DNA of 43,651 nucleotides, from contig JAEWWL010000051.1 in NCBI GenBank assembly GCA_023396365.1, positions 1 through 43,651 on the forward strand. The letters run 5' to 3'. Source of the DNA: Methanobacteriota archaeon (GTDB lineage Archaea; Halobacteriota; Methanomicrobia; Methanomicrobiales; Methanomicrobiaceae). Made by a program: the position numbers and the translations under genes. Numbering within the stretch: the first letter of the stretch is position 1; each line of letters begins with the position of its first letter. Below the pieces are notes generated by a model. It ran no database searches and was not told the DNA's origin. It saw only the letters and a list, made by a program, of their open reading frames with translations. Shown piece by piece: positions 25,555-35,045 of this stretch.

Positions 25555-27132
25555 TTAATCAGCAGTTCTTTTATCTGCGCATGCTTTCACAAACCCAAGA
25601 TACGGGGGTGAAGGGTGTGTGGGTGTCGATTTAAACTCGGGGTGGAACTGTGTAGCAAGGAAAAAGGTTTTCTGGGGAATTTCACAGGCTTCCATACGCG
25701 GTCCGCATGAGCCTGAAAAGACAAGACCTGCCTTTTCAATATCTGATATGAATTCAGGGTTTACCTCATATCTGTGGCGGTGGCGCTCGATAACCTTCAC
25801 TGCGCCGTAAAGCTTTTCGATATTTGTTCCTTTTTTAATATCAACCTCACAGTCGCCAAGCCTCATTGTTCCGCCAAGCCTGGTTACATCCTCCTGTTCG
25901 GGAAGTATTGCAATAACATGCTTTCCATCCCCCATCTCCTCTGATGTTGCATTCTCCCAGCCAATTACATGCCTGCAGAATTCAATTACGGCAAGCTGAA
26001 AACCAAGACATAAGCCTAAGAAAGGGATGTTGTTCTCGCGGGCATATTTTATCGCCCTGATTTTTCCTTCGATTCCGCGGGGGCCGAATCCGCCGGGGAT
26101 TAATATTCCGTCAACGTCTGCAAGTTCTGCTTCATCGAATGTCTCAGCATCCATCCACCTGATATCAACCTCGGTAGAAAGGCTTCTTCCGGCATGCTTT
26201 AACGACTCCTTAATCGACATGTAGACATCCTCAATTCCGTATTTTGAGACGATTGCAACTGTTGCACGCCGGGTATATTCACGGCTTACAACCCTGTACC
26301 AGTCATTGTCAGTCGGCCTCTCCTCAAGGTGGAGAAGATCTTTAACCACGCCGGCAATGCCTTCCTTTTCCATCTCAATCGGAACCTCATAGATGTCTTT
26401 TGCAGTAGCCGCGGAGATTACGGCTTTTTGTGCAACACCGCAGAAATCGGATATCTTCTTTTTTGTAGAGCTGCTCATCACAGTCTCGCTTCTTCCGACA
26501 ATCACATCAGGGTGAAGACCAAGCTCGCGGAGAACTTTAACCGAATGCTGTGTCGGTTTTGTCTTGTGATCTCCCATGTTGTCTTCAGGAACAAGAGTTA
26601 CATGCACAAGTGCAATGTCCTCCTTTTGCATCTCTCCAACCATCTGGCGTATTGCCTCAAGAAAAGGCATGCTCTCAATATCACCGACTGTTCCGCCGAC
26701 TTCGACAAGACAGATTTCAGCTTTGCCGTTTCCGTTTGAATTTTGTGCAGCAGTTTTGATAAATTCCTTTATCTGATCAGTAATGTGCGGGATAATCTGA
26801 ACAGTTGCACCAAGATAATCCCCGCGCCTTTCTTTTTCAATGACAGTCTGGTAAACCTTTCCTGTTGTTATGTTATGATCGGATGTAAGACTGATATCCA
26901 AAAAACGCTCGTAATTTCCAAGATCAAGGTCTGCCTCACCGCCGTCTTTTAAGACAAAGACCTCTCCGTGCTGTGCGGGATTCATAGTTCCGGCATCAAT
27001 GTTAAGATAGGGATCGATTTTTACAGCAGTAACACTGTATCCCCTGTTTTTCAGGATTCTGCCAATAGATGCAGTGGTGATTCCCTTTCCAAGACCACTC
27101 ATCACTCCGCCTGTAACGACTATGTATTTCAA
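25555..27132 (-). CDS. pyrG: CTP synthase
   Basis: This 525-residue enzyme has an N-terminal synthetase domain (GGVMSGLGKGITTASIG, residues 8-24; DPYLNIDAGTMNP). The C-terminal class I glutaminase has the nucleophile in GLCLGFQ and the catalytic His-Glu in FHPEFKS. It makes CTP from UTP, ATP and glutamine. It starts at TTG 27132, preceded by a strong GGAGAGGGTG site (minus strand), with no in-frame ATG nearby. A TATATT-like box lies 20-30 bases upstream. Length is normal for archaeal PyrG. Confidence 0.93.
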   Translation of the reverse strand: MKYIVVTGGVMSGLGKGITTASIGRILKNRGYSVTAVKIDPYLNIDAGTMNPAQHGEVFVLKDGGEADLDLGNYERFLDISLTSDHNITTGKVYQTVIEKERRGDYLGATVQIIPHITDQIKEFIKTAAQNSNGNGKAEICLVEVGGTVGDIESMPFLEAIRQMVGEMQKEDIALVHVTLVPEDNMGDHKTKPTQHSVKVLRELGLHPDVIVGRSETVMSSSTKKKISDFCGVAQKAVISAATAKDIYEVPIEMEKEGIAGVVKDLLHLEERPTDNDWYRVVSREYTRRATVAIVSKYGIEDVYMSIKESLKHAGRSLSTEVDIRWMDAETFDEAELADVDGILIPGGFGPRGIEGKIRAIKYARENNIPFLGLCLGFQLAVIEFCRHVIGWENATSEEMGDGKHVIAILPEQEDVTRLGGTMRLGDCEVDIKKGTNIEKLYGAVKVIERHRHRYEVNPEFISDIEKAGLVFSGSCGPRMEACEIPQKTFFLATQFHPEFKSTPTHPSPPYLGFVKACADKRTAD

Positions 27133-27698
27133 GACACCCTCTCCAAAAATAAATATATCATATTATTAATCCCTGAAAGGAAATAAAATGACGGATTGCC
27201 TAAATAGAGAACTTCTAAATGGTGTGTTTTAAAAGAGAGCAGCTCTCAGAAAAAATTGCCTTTCTCATCTTTTCTTCGGATAAAAAAGTTTAATCCTAAG
27301 TATTTTAACTTATGACCAAATCAAAATAAAAAAATATTTTTAGATTTTTTGCTTTATTGTGCGCACATGAAAAGAGGCATATGCAAAATGGCTGCACACA
27401 ACATTTAGTTGCTGCTGAAAAATTTCAATTGCACACACATATTTAAAAAAAATAATTCAGGAAAATGTATGAGATTTTCAGGATTTATTCTGGTTTATTT
27501 TTATTTTTCATCTGATTACCCTGATTTTGGATTCTGGTCCTGTCTATTTTATCTTAATATCCTGATTTTCTTTTTTTTCTTTTTTTTCTTTTTTTGTTTA
27601 AATCTTGTTTTTTATAATTTTCTTTTTCTTTTTTTTTGTTTTGGTAAATTTTTTATTTATCCAATCTTTTTTTGTTTAATTTTTTGATTCCTTTTTTA
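27133..27698. other. Gene-poor AT-rich spacer with long T-tracts
   Basis: No credible gene lies in this 566-base stretch; the 92-codon plus-strand frame at 27409-27687 is mostly phenylalanine from T-runs. It holds the pyrG promoter at its left end, a 10-base palindrome TGTGCGCACA at 27358-27367, and several T7-T9 tracts on the plus strand from about 27540 to 27690. Flanking genes are both on the minus strand, so these tracts do not match their termination direction. An unannotated plus-strand RNA ending here is possible but unproven. Confidence 0.5.
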
Positions 27699-28106
27699 TC
27701 AGAGCACTGCAAAAGAAGCCGTTGTTCCTGCAAGCAGATTTGATTCATCACCTTCTAAAAAGCAGAATCCTTCTGTAAAAATTATTTTTCTTCCGCGCCT
27801 TACAACACGCGCCCTTGCAATTATCCTTCCCTCCCGAACTCCCCTGTAAAAATTCGTAGTTTCTGAAACAGTTGCAATTCTTTCCCCTTCATTTAAATGA
27901 GTATAGACACAAAGAGCCATTGCCTCATCAATTAAAGAGACATAAACTCCTCCCTGCAGCCAGCCTGCGCCGTTTAGCATATCAGGGCGCACATCCATTG
28001 AAAGAACAGCAGAGCCTTCATTAAAGCTTTCGGCATTAATTCCCATAAGGCAGAAATAGGGATTTGCAAGCTGTCCGTTTTCCTTTAAATCTTTTAAATA
28101 ATTCAT
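27699..28106 (-). CDS. PaaI/YbgC-type hotdog thioesterase
   Basis: This 135-residue single hotdog domain has the central helix segment NGAGWLQGGVYVSLIDEAMALC, here quoted only in part, with the expected acidic residue, and a GTTASFAVL end. Family members hydrolyse acyl-CoA thioesters. No ribosome binding site is clear before the ATG. The gene stands alone between the T-rich spacer and a divergent DJ-1 gene. Substrate unknown. Confidence 0.75.
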   Translation of the reverse strand: MNYLKDLKENGQLANPYFCLMGINAESFNEGSAVLSMDVRPDMLNGAGWLQGGVYVSLIDEAMALCVYTHLNEGERIATVSETTNFYRGVREGRIIARARVVRRGRKIIFTEGFCFLEGDESNLLAGTTASFAVL

Positions 28107-28224
28107 CAGCTAATAATTTATCATCGAAGGTAAAAATTCAATCGCAAAAAATTATTAACAGTAATATTATTGCAAATACAAATCCACTATTTACATACAA
28201 CAACTGAGATTTATGGAGAATATT

Positions 28225-28740
28225 ATGAAAGTTCTGATGGTTATTGCCCCTAAAAGATACCGCGAAGAGGAATTTGAAATACCTGCGAAAATTTTTAATG
28301 AAGCCGGAATAGATTTTGATGTCGCCTCTACAAAGACAGGCGAATGCGAAGGCATGATGGGAGGCATCCAGGAAGCGTCCATTTTAATCTCTGATGCAAA
28401 AGAGGAGAACTATGACGGCATCGTTATTGTCGGAGGTCTTGGTGCAAGCGACTTTTTATGGAAGGAAGACTCTCTTGTCGGGCTTGTAAAGGATTTTTAT
28501 TCCAAAAACAAGGTTATTGGTGCAATCTGCCTCGCACCTGTTATTCTCTCAAGGGCCGGAATTCTTAAGGGACGACAGGCAACAGTTTTTGAGACACCCG
28601 CATCGATTGAGCTGTTAAGGCAGGGCGGAGCAAATTACGTCAAAGTTGCGGTAGTATCAGATTTAAATATCGTCACTGCAAACCACCCGACAGCATCAGA
28701 GGCATTTGCAGAGACAGTGCTTGAAAAACTCGGCTGTTAA
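28225..28740 (+). CDS. DJ-1/PfpI-family protein
   Basis: This 171-residue protein of the class I glutamine amidotransferase-like fold has the nucleophile elbow VIGAICLAPVILS with the conserved cysteine, the GGLGASDFL segment, and a glutamate at the EEFEIP position near residue 15. Members act as deglycases, proteases or chaperone-like stress proteins; the activity cannot be read here. ATG 28225 has a GGAG site six bases before it and is preferred to ATG 28213. Confidence 0.82.
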   Translation: MKVLMVIAPKRYREEEFEIPAKIFNEAGIDFDVASTKTGECEGMMGGIQEASILISDAKEENYDGIVIVGGLGASDFLWKEDSLVGLVKDFYSKNKVIGAICLAPVILSRAGILKGRQATVFETPASIELLRQGGANYVKVAVVSDLNIVTANHPTASEAFAETVLEKLGC

Positions 28741-28791
28741 AAAACAAAGCAAAATCCCAATTCACAGGGCCTGAAATCAAAGAAAGAGATT

Positions 28792-28822
28792 GCATGCCAG
28801 GTATTTGCATATCTGGCAATGC
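28792..28822 (+). repeat. Stem-loop with one-base bulge between DJ-1 and OB/HD genes
   Basis: GCATGCCAG (28792-28800) pairs with CTGGCAATGC (28813-28822) with one bulged base and a 12-base loop. No T-run follows, so it is weak as an intrinsic terminator. It could be an mRNA end structure or an operator. Confidence 0.4.
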
Positions 28823-28909
28823 CTGATGGAAAAAAGTATTGATTTTACAGGAGTGCACCCCAATCTCTTAAAAATCAGATTTTTTTAAAAAAGCCCGGAG
28901 AGATAAGCG

Positions 28910-29965
28910 ATGAAAAAGATATATGCAGAATCAGTTGCGTCGAATACAGCGGTAGACTCGTATTTTATAATTGAAAGTCCGTCACTTCGGACAGGCAGAA
29001 GCGGCAAATACATTGCCTGCAGCATATCTGACTGCACCGGAAAAATTTCATGCAGGATATGGGGACAGTATAACTCCGGTTCTAATCAGATTGAGGATGC
29101 ATTCAGATTTATACTCAATAATGAAGGGCAGGTCTTCAGGATTGCAGGTAAAGCCGATAAATACAATGATGAACTGGTAATCAACATAAATGACGGAATT
29201 GAATACCTGAAAAATTTTGCCGACCCAAAAAAAGTCACAGCATCGGATTACATATATTCTCCTGCCGACATCGAAGAAAACAAAAAAAAGCTGCTTTCAC
29301 TCTGCAATTCCATTGCAAACGAAGGCATACGGAATCTGGTTCTTACTGCAATAAAAAAATCAGACGGTTTTTTTGAAAAGCCTGCTGCAAAGACAAAGCA
29401 TCATGATTATACAGGCGGACTTTGCGAACACACACTTGAGGTTGCGGAAATATCTCTTAAAATTTCTGAAAGTCTTGCAGGATTACATCTTAATCGCGAT
29501 GTCCTTTTGGCAGGCGCGGTTTTGCACGACATCGGAAAATGCATGACATTTGAAAAGAAAGGGCTTTACTACTCACCAAATCCCTCATATTCGCTTCTTG
29601 GACATATCACTCCTGCAATGCAGATGCTTTCACGATATACTGCCTTTGCCGATGCCGACACATACCAGGATATCCTCCATATAATACAGTCGCATCACGG
29701 TGAATACGCAGAGACTAAGCCGCAGACACCTGAGGCATGGACAGTGCATTTTGCAGACAATATCAGCGCAACAGTCCATGAAATATCAGAAGATTTAAAA
29801 TCCGCCAGGGCCGGTGAACTTTTATGGGGAAAAAGAACAGAAAGTTTTGTCTACAGATCAAAAACCTCCGGTTCAATGATTAATAATTTAGAAAAAGGCG
29901 ATAATTCAAAGACAAAAAGCCAGCTTACTATAACCGACTGCCTAAAAGACAGTCCGAAAAGATAA
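28910..29965 (+). CDS. YhaM-like OB-fold and HD-domain protein (possible 3'-5' exonuclease)
   Basis: This 351-residue protein has an N-terminal OB fold (about residues 10-100: TGKISCRIWG, FRIAGKADKY). A central-to-C-terminal HD domain carries HTLEVAEISL, AGAVLHDIGK and a HHGEY segment that supplies metal ligands. This arrangement matches the bacterial exoribonuclease YhaM, which degrades RNA and DNA from the 3' end. A GGAGAG site precedes the ATG. Archaeal members are not well characterised, so activity is inferred by family. Confidence 0.78.
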   Translation: MKKIYAESVASNTAVDSYFIIESPSLRTGRSGKYIACSISDCTGKISCRIWGQYNSGSNQIEDAFRFILNNEGQVFRIAGKADKYNDELVININDGIEYLKNFADPKKVTASDYIYSPADIEENKKKLLSLCNSIANEGIRNLVLTAIKKSDGFFEKPAAKTKHHDYTGGLCEHTLEVAEISLKISESLAGLHLNRDVLLAGAVLHDIGKCMTFEKKGLYYSPNPSYSLLGHITPAMQMLSRYTAFADADTYQDILHIIQSHHGEYAETKPQTPEAWTVHFADNISATVHEISEDLKSARAGELLWGKRTESFVYRSKTSGSMINNLEKGDNSKTKSQLTITDCLKDSPKR

Positions 29966-29983
29966 GTCCAAGGGAATAATTAA

Positions 29984-30568
29984 ATGATTAACCTTAAAAA
30001 TTCAGCTGAAACGATTAGAAAAGGTGCATTAAAAATAATCCCTGATGCCTTTGGAATAATCAAAAGACCTCTAACAACACTTCGCGAAATTAAAAAGAGA
30101 AGTCTCTCTGAAGTATTTGTCTTTATTTTTTTAACAGCATTTTTCTACTCGGTTTTATTGTCGGCAGCAATTTTCTTTGACATAGAACCGATAATAAACT
30201 ATGATTATTTTAAAGAAACAGGCCTTTTAAATCTGATTTTTCTGATGTATTTTCTGACAATAATCAATTTTTTTGTCAATGCAGTTTTCATACATATATT
30301 CGTGATAATTGTAGAAGGAAAAAACGGGCTTTTTGAGTCCTTAAAGGCAGTCTGCTACTCTTCATCACCGGCTCTTTTTTTGGGATGGATTCCTGTTGTG
30401 GGAATAATCACAGGCATCTGGGCGCTTATAATCCAGACAGCTGCATTAAGAGAGCTTCATGATATTTCAACAGGAAGAGCAGTGCTTGCAATGATTCTTC
30501 CATATATTATTTTTATTTGCATCTTCATATCCCTTTATTTCATTCCGGCGCCATTTTCGATTATATAA
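29984..30568 (+). CDS. Yip1-family integral membrane protein
   Basis: This 194-residue protein has five hydrophobic segments: about residues 45-65, 82-110, 128-145, 148-165 and 172-190. It has the basic N-terminus with an LTTLREIKKRS stretch seen in archaeal Yip1 proteins. It is 18 bases downstream of the OB/HD gene and likely co-transcribed. Function unknown; no catalytic motif. Confidence 0.65.
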   Translation: MINLKNSAETIRKGALKIIPDAFGIIKRPLTTLREIKKRSLSEVFVFIFLTAFFYSVLLSAAIFFDIEPIINYDYFKETGLLNLIFLMYFLTIINFFVNAVFIHIFVIIVEGKNGLFESLKAVCYSSSPALFLGWIPVVGIITGIWALIIQTAALRELHDISTGRAVLAMILPYIIFICIFISLYFIPAPFSII

Positions 30569-30617
30569 CAGACATTATAACCAAAAACCAGGCTAAAGAA
30601 TTTTTTTGTCTTTTTTT

Positions 30618-30644
30618 CTTACTTCTAAAAATTTCGAAGTTAAG
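30618..30644. repeat. Imperfect inverted repeat before the beta-propeller gene
   Basis: CTTACTTC (30618-30625) and GAAGTTAAG (30636-30644) are complementary except for one extra base. T-runs precede it, which suits termination of the Yip1-like transcript, or it could be part of the promoter region of the next gene. Confidence 0.35.
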
Positions 30645-30734
30645 GCAGTTATTATCACAGGATAAGGCAAGAGTATTAAATTAAGGTTCATTTAATCAGG
30701 ACTTTGTATGTGAGCTGTCTGAGGTGAATTAAAA

Positions 30735-32768
30735 GTGACTGAAATAAACAAAATAAAAATACTGACTGTTCTTATAGCCGCAGGAGCTGTGGTTGTGGCA
30801 GGTATTTTTGCAATTTCAATTGCAGGATATTTTGAAGAAGAAGAACCATCCGGTGAGATAATAAAAATCACATCTGATGCTGAATTAAAAAGTTTTCTTG
30901 AAAAATACCAGAAAAATTATGAATACTTCGGGCCTGATACGATAGTTGACGCTTTTTTGGGAGTCGGAATGAACAAGGCTTCACAGGAGGAGATTTCATA
31001 TGAAGCCTCTTTTGAGGGAAGAGATATGTCATCCCCGCCTATTCCGGCACCGACAATGGCACCCACATCAGCACCGGCAGCATCAAAAGGGTCTTCTGCA
31101 TCTGACTATTCACAGACAAATATTCAGGTAAAAGGTGTTGATGAGGCGGATTTTGTAAAAAATGACGGCAAATACATCTATATTGTAAGCAGGAACAGGC
31201 TTTTGATTGCAGACAGCTACCCGCCCAAAGATGCATCAATAGTATATGAAGGAAGTATAAAAGGCCAGGGCTGCTCTGCTCTTTTCCTAAAAGATGACAT
31301 GCTGGTTGTTTTTTCAAACCACTACACTGAAAGGTGGATCACCCCTGCAAAAACAACGGCGCCTGTTCCGGTAACAGAACAGATTACACTTGCAACTGTT
31401 TACGATATCTCTGAAAGGAATAATCCAAAGATTTTAAGAGAGATACAACTTCCCGGAACCTATGAGAATTCAAGGATGATTGGTGACTACATTTATGCAG
31501 TCAGCAGGAATTCAGTTTCAGGGTACAGTGAAAATATTATGCCGGTTGTAAGGCAGGATGGAGAAATTATTGCAAAGCCGGATGTCTGGTGCCCTCCAAT
31601 AAATGAATACAGTTATGTCATGCATACTGTAACATCATTTTGCATCAAAGATGGAAAGGATGTAAAGTCCGGGGCATTCCTTACAGGATGGGACAATACG
31701 CTGTATGTCTCAGAGAACAACATCTACATGGCCTATGAACGGTATCTTCCATACAGCAGTGACTTTGGCATTGAACCGGCGGCCGGCATAAAACCTGTAT
31801 ATGAAGAGAGGCAGAACACTGTAATACACAGATTTTCAATTGACAAAGGCGATATTAAATACAGGGCAACAGGAACTGTTTCAGGATCGCTTTTGAACCA
31901 GTGGTCCCTTGATGAATTTGAAAAGAACCTAAGAGTTGCAACAACAGTGTCCGGATACGGAAATGACGAGTCTTTTATGTACAGCTGTGTCTATGTTCTT
32001 GATGAATCCTTAAAGACAATCGGAAGACTGGAGCACATTGCACCTGATGAGAGAATCTATTCAGCACGTTTCACCGGCGATCTTTTGTATCTTGTTACAT
32101 TCAAGCAGATGGATCCGTTTTTTGTAATCGATCTTTCAAATCCGCGGCAGCCGGGAATTTTAGGCGAACTCAAGATTCCGGGGTACTCGGATTACCTGCA
32201 CCCTTATGATAAGACACACATTATCGGAATTGGAAAATCAACAGAAGAGAATAAGTGGGGAGGAGTCACAGCTTCGGGATTAAAGATTGCTCTTTTTAAT
32301 GTTGCAGACTTAAATAACCCGGTTCTTGATGATGAAATTATTATCGGGGAGTCCGGAACAAATTCCGAGGTGCTTTCTGATCACCGGGCGTTTTTATTTG
32401 ACTACAATAAAAATATCATGGTCATTCCCGTATATGAAATAACAAAGGTGCCGGTTGAAGACAGCAGATATGAAGACTCATATTCGAGGGGAAGCTGGAA
32501 CGGCGCATATGTCTTTGGAGTCGGACCTGATTATAAATTCATTTTGAAAGGAAAGGTGCAGCAGGAATTAACTGAAAATAAAAATTACTGGTACAGCCAC
32601 AACCCTGTCAGGCGCCCGGTCTTCATGGATGACTATCTGTATACAATATCCAACAGCAGGATTGTAATGTCTGACCTAAACAACCTGTCAGAGATAATTA
32701 ACACACTGGAAATCGATGATAAAAATCAAAATACTGACTATTACCCGTACTACAGGTACGGCGTTTAA
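30735..32768 (+). CDS. Membrane-anchored protein with C-terminal beta-propeller domain
   Basis: This 677-residue protein has an uncleaved N-terminal anchor at about residues 9-31. A Pro/Ala/Ser/Thr-rich linker (about 96-118) follows, then a large beta-propeller of the Beta_propel family with the VKGVDEADFVKNDGKYIY opening. Further blades contain repeated LYLVTF and DLSNPRQPGIL-type segments. It is expected to face the outside of the cell. GTG 30735 follows an excellent GAGGTGA site. No enzyme motif is visible, so a binding or scaffold role is likely. A T-rich stretch at 32769-32787 probably ends the transcript. Confidence 0.8.
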   Translation: MTEINKIKILTVLIAAGAVVVAGIFAISIAGYFEEEEPSGEIIKITSDAELKSFLEKYQKNYEYFGPDTIVDAFLGVGMNKASQEEISYEASFEGRDMSSPPIPAPTMAPTSAPAASKGSSASDYSQTNIQVKGVDEADFVKNDGKYIYIVSRNRLLIADSYPPKDASIVYEGSIKGQGCSALFLKDDMLVVFSNHYTERWITPAKTTAPVPVTEQITLATVYDISERNNPKILREIQLPGTYENSRMIGDYIYAVSRNSVSGYSENIMPVVRQDGEIIAKPDVWCPPINEYSYVMHTVTSFCIKDGKDVKSGAFLTGWDNTLYVSENNIYMAYERYLPYSSDFGIEPAAGIKPVYEERQNTVIHRFSIDKGDIKYRATGTVSGSLLNQWSLDEFEKNLRVATTVSGYGNDESFMYSCVYVLDESLKTIGRLEHIAPDERIYSARFTGDLLYLVTFKQMDPFFVIDLSNPRQPGILGELKIPGYSDYLHPYDKTHIIGIGKSTEENKWGGVTASGLKIALFNVADLNNPVLDDEIIIGESGTNSEVLSDHRAFLFDYNKNIMVIPVYEITKVPVEDSRYEDSYSRGSWNGAYVFGVGPDYKFILKGKVQQELTENKNYWYSHNPVRRPVFMDDYLYTISNSRIVMSDLNNLSEIINTLEIDDKNQNTDYYPYYRYGV

Positions 32769-32858
32769 CTTTTTTTTATTTTTTTGGTATATCACTGAAT
32801 TTTATAAAACACAGATAGGAATAATTTATACTTCACAAGAACAAGTTTATTTTTAACA

Positions 32859-33704
32859 ATGCCATCTGTTTCAGATTATATCAAATTATCAGCCAATGAG
32901 GATATTATAAAGGAATACAGGGGATTTGAGATGAAAAAACCGCAGAAGGCATCTCTTTTTATTGCGGTTACATCAAAGCGCCTGATTTTTTATGGTATGA
33001 CCAAAGCGGCATCAAAGATGAACAGGCCGTCTTTTACACAGGATATGAAAATCGAGGATATAAGGGGCCTGGAAATCTATGAGAAGAAACCTGTAAATTT
33101 TTTCATTGCTTTTTTCGGCGCAGTTATTTTTGCAGCAGGCTTATTCGGAGTGTATAGTCCGACCACATCAATATTTTTCACTCTGAATACTGCTTTGGGA
33201 AATCAGCTCTATGGCGGACTGGCTGTTGCACTTGCAGGGCTCATTGCCTTTTTACTGTCATTTGCAGCTGGTTTTAAAGAGGCATCTATAGTAATCAAAG
33301 GCAAGAATGAAAACCTAAACACAGGATCTCTTCAGGACAGGACAGTTATTAAATGGGGAAGTGAATCCCAAAAGATTCTCTGCGAGCTTGGATCTGTTAT
33401 TCTTGACATTCAGGACGGTGCAAGGAATATAAGTAATGCATATGCAAAAGACTATTATCAGTCATATGAGGCCGGTGAGGATTATGACGATGTCTTTGAA
33501 AATAAAGAAGAGCTTGCAGAAAAGCCGGCTGCTCCAAAATCCAAAATAGACTATTCAGGAATATCTGATGATGAAGAAGAGATAGAAAAGCCTGTTTTGA
33601 CAAATGAATCACATGATTCTGCAGAAGTTTATGATTCAGAAGAGAGAGAGGTTTTGGGAAAAGAGCTTGGAACCGGCAGCAAAAGAGATGATTATCTCTT
33701 CTGA
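32859..33704 (+). CDS. Two-TM membrane protein with PH-like domain and acidic tail
   Basis: This 281-residue protein has an N-terminal region (about 10-75) of alternating beta-type segments with KRLIFYG, suggesting a bacterial PH-like domain. Two membrane helices follow at about 80-100 and 115-140. The cytoplasmic or external C-terminal tail is rich in Asp/Glu from about residue 205. A TATA-like AATTTATA at 32823-32830 lies about 30 bases before the ATG and no ribosome site is seen, so the gene may be leaderless. Function unknown. Confidence 0.6.
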   Translation: MPSVSDYIKLSANEDIIKEYRGFEMKKPQKASLFIAVTSKRLIFYGMTKAASKMNRPSFTQDMKIEDIRGLEIYEKKPVNFFIAFFGAVIFAAGLFGVYSPTTSIFFTLNTALGNQLYGGLAVALAGLIAFLLSFAAGFKEASIVIKGKNENLNTGSLQDRTVIKWGSESQKILCELGSVILDIQDGARNISNAYAKDYYQSYEAGEDYDDVFENKEELAEKPAAPKSKIDYSGISDDEEEIEKPVLTNESHDSAEVYDSEEREVLGKELGTGSKRDDYLF

Positions 33705-33725
33705 TTTTTCCGGTTTTTTATATTT

Positions 33726-34973
33726 TTATCTTCTTCTGATTCTTACCGATTCTGCATGCGCATAAAGCCCTTCTGCATCGGCAAGAGTCTGTGCAATATC
33801 TCCGATTTCATCAATTCCGTCCCTGTCAATAATCTGCACGGTTGATGTCTTTGTAAAATGGCTCACATTAAGCCCGGAGTAAATTTTTGAATAACCTGCT
33901 GTTGGAAGGACATGGTTTGTTCCCGATGCATAATCACCCAATGCAACAGGTGCATAAGGCCCTACAAATATCGAGCCTGCATTTCTTACCATATTCAATA
34001 CCAAAAGCGGGTCATATACCTGTATTGAAAGATGCTCAGGTGCAATTTCATCCATTATTAAAACAGCATCCTCAACCGAGTCTGCTATAGCATATCCGGA
34101 GTTTAATAGAGCCTTGTCGATTATTTCTCTTCTCTGTGCTGTCACAATCTGCTTTTTTAGCTCTTCGGATACTTTGTCAGCAATGCTTTTTTTGGTTGCC
34201 ACAAGAATGCATGCGGAGTTTGGATCATGCTCTGCCTGAGCAAGAATATCTGCAGCGATAAAGGCAGGATTTGCAGATGAGTCTGCAATTATTCCTATTT
34301 CAGACGGGCCTGCCGGAAAGTCAATCTCTGCATATTCCCTAAGCAACATCTTGGCTGCCGTGACATACACATTTCCTGGACCCGCAATTTTATCAACAGG
34401 CTTTATAGATTCTGTTCCAAGCGCCATTGCAGCAATCGCCTGTGCTCCTCCGACACGATAAATTTCAGAAACTCCTGCAATGTCAAAGGCAGCAATTGTC
34501 AGTGGATTTGCCGGAGGCGGTGTGCATCCGCATATCTCTGAAACACCGGCGACCCTTGCAGGAACAGCAGTCATTAGAGCAGTTGAAGGATATGATGCCC
34601 GGCCGCCCGGGATATAGCAGCCTGCCCTTTTAAGAGGAGTTGTCTTTACTCCAAGCGTAACACCCGGGCATACCTGGCGAAGCCAGAGATCGTCTTTTTT
34701 TTGGTATTCATGAAATTCTGTTATTCTCGCCTCTGCCTCAATGAGGCATTCAACAATCTTTGTATCAACATTTTCATATGAATCCTCAATTTCATCCTCT
34801 GATACGCGAAGGCTTTCAAGCTCAATATTGTCAAATTTTTTGGCATATTCAAAGAGTGCCGCGTCACCGTTTTTTCTTACGTTCTCAATTATTGCAGATA
34901 CGCTCTCAGATACTCCGGAGATACCGGTTCTTCTGTTGGCAACCCATGTTCTGACATCCAGCTCCTTTAACAT
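33726..34973 (-). CDS. hisD: Histidinol dehydrogenase
   Basis: This 415-residue enzyme of the L-histidinol dehydrogenase family has IPGGRASYPSTALMTAVPA, the GPSEIGIIAD segment, the catalytic EHLS motif and the LPTAGYSKIYSGL C-terminal domain. It oxidises histidinol to histidine with two NAD+ and a zinc ion. ATG 34973 (aligned with MLKELDVRTW) is chosen over an in-frame TTG at 35000. No other his genes adjoin it. Confidence 0.9.
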   Translation of the reverse strand: MLKELDVRTWVANRRTGISGVSESVSAIIENVRKNGDAALFEYAKKFDNIELESLRVSEDEIEDSYENVDTKIVECLIEAEARITEFHEYQKKDDLWLRQVCPGVTLGVKTTPLKRAGCYIPGGRASYPSTALMTAVPARVAGVSEICGCTPPPANPLTIAAFDIAGVSEIYRVGGAQAIAAMALGTESIKPVDKIAGPGNVYVTAAKMLLREYAEIDFPAGPSEIGIIADSSANPAFIAADILAQAEHDPNSACILVATKKSIADKVSEELKKQIVTAQRREIIDKALLNSGYAIADSVEDAVLIMDEIAPEHLSIQVYDPLLVLNMVRNAGSIFVGPYAPVALGDYASGTNHVLPTAGYSKIYSGLNVSHFTKTSTVQIIDRDGIDEIGDIAQTLADAEGLYAHAESVRIRRR

Positions 34974-35045
34974 ATAAACCTGTAGATTCTTTTGAGCCAA
35001 AGCAGAATTAAAGTTTGCAAAAAATAAGAGAGAATATAAGCAGGT

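Noticed and set aside
27409..27687. Plus-strand frame of 92 codons
   Set aside because: It is almost all Phe, Leu and Ile from T-runs and has no ribosome site. It is a low-complexity artefact.
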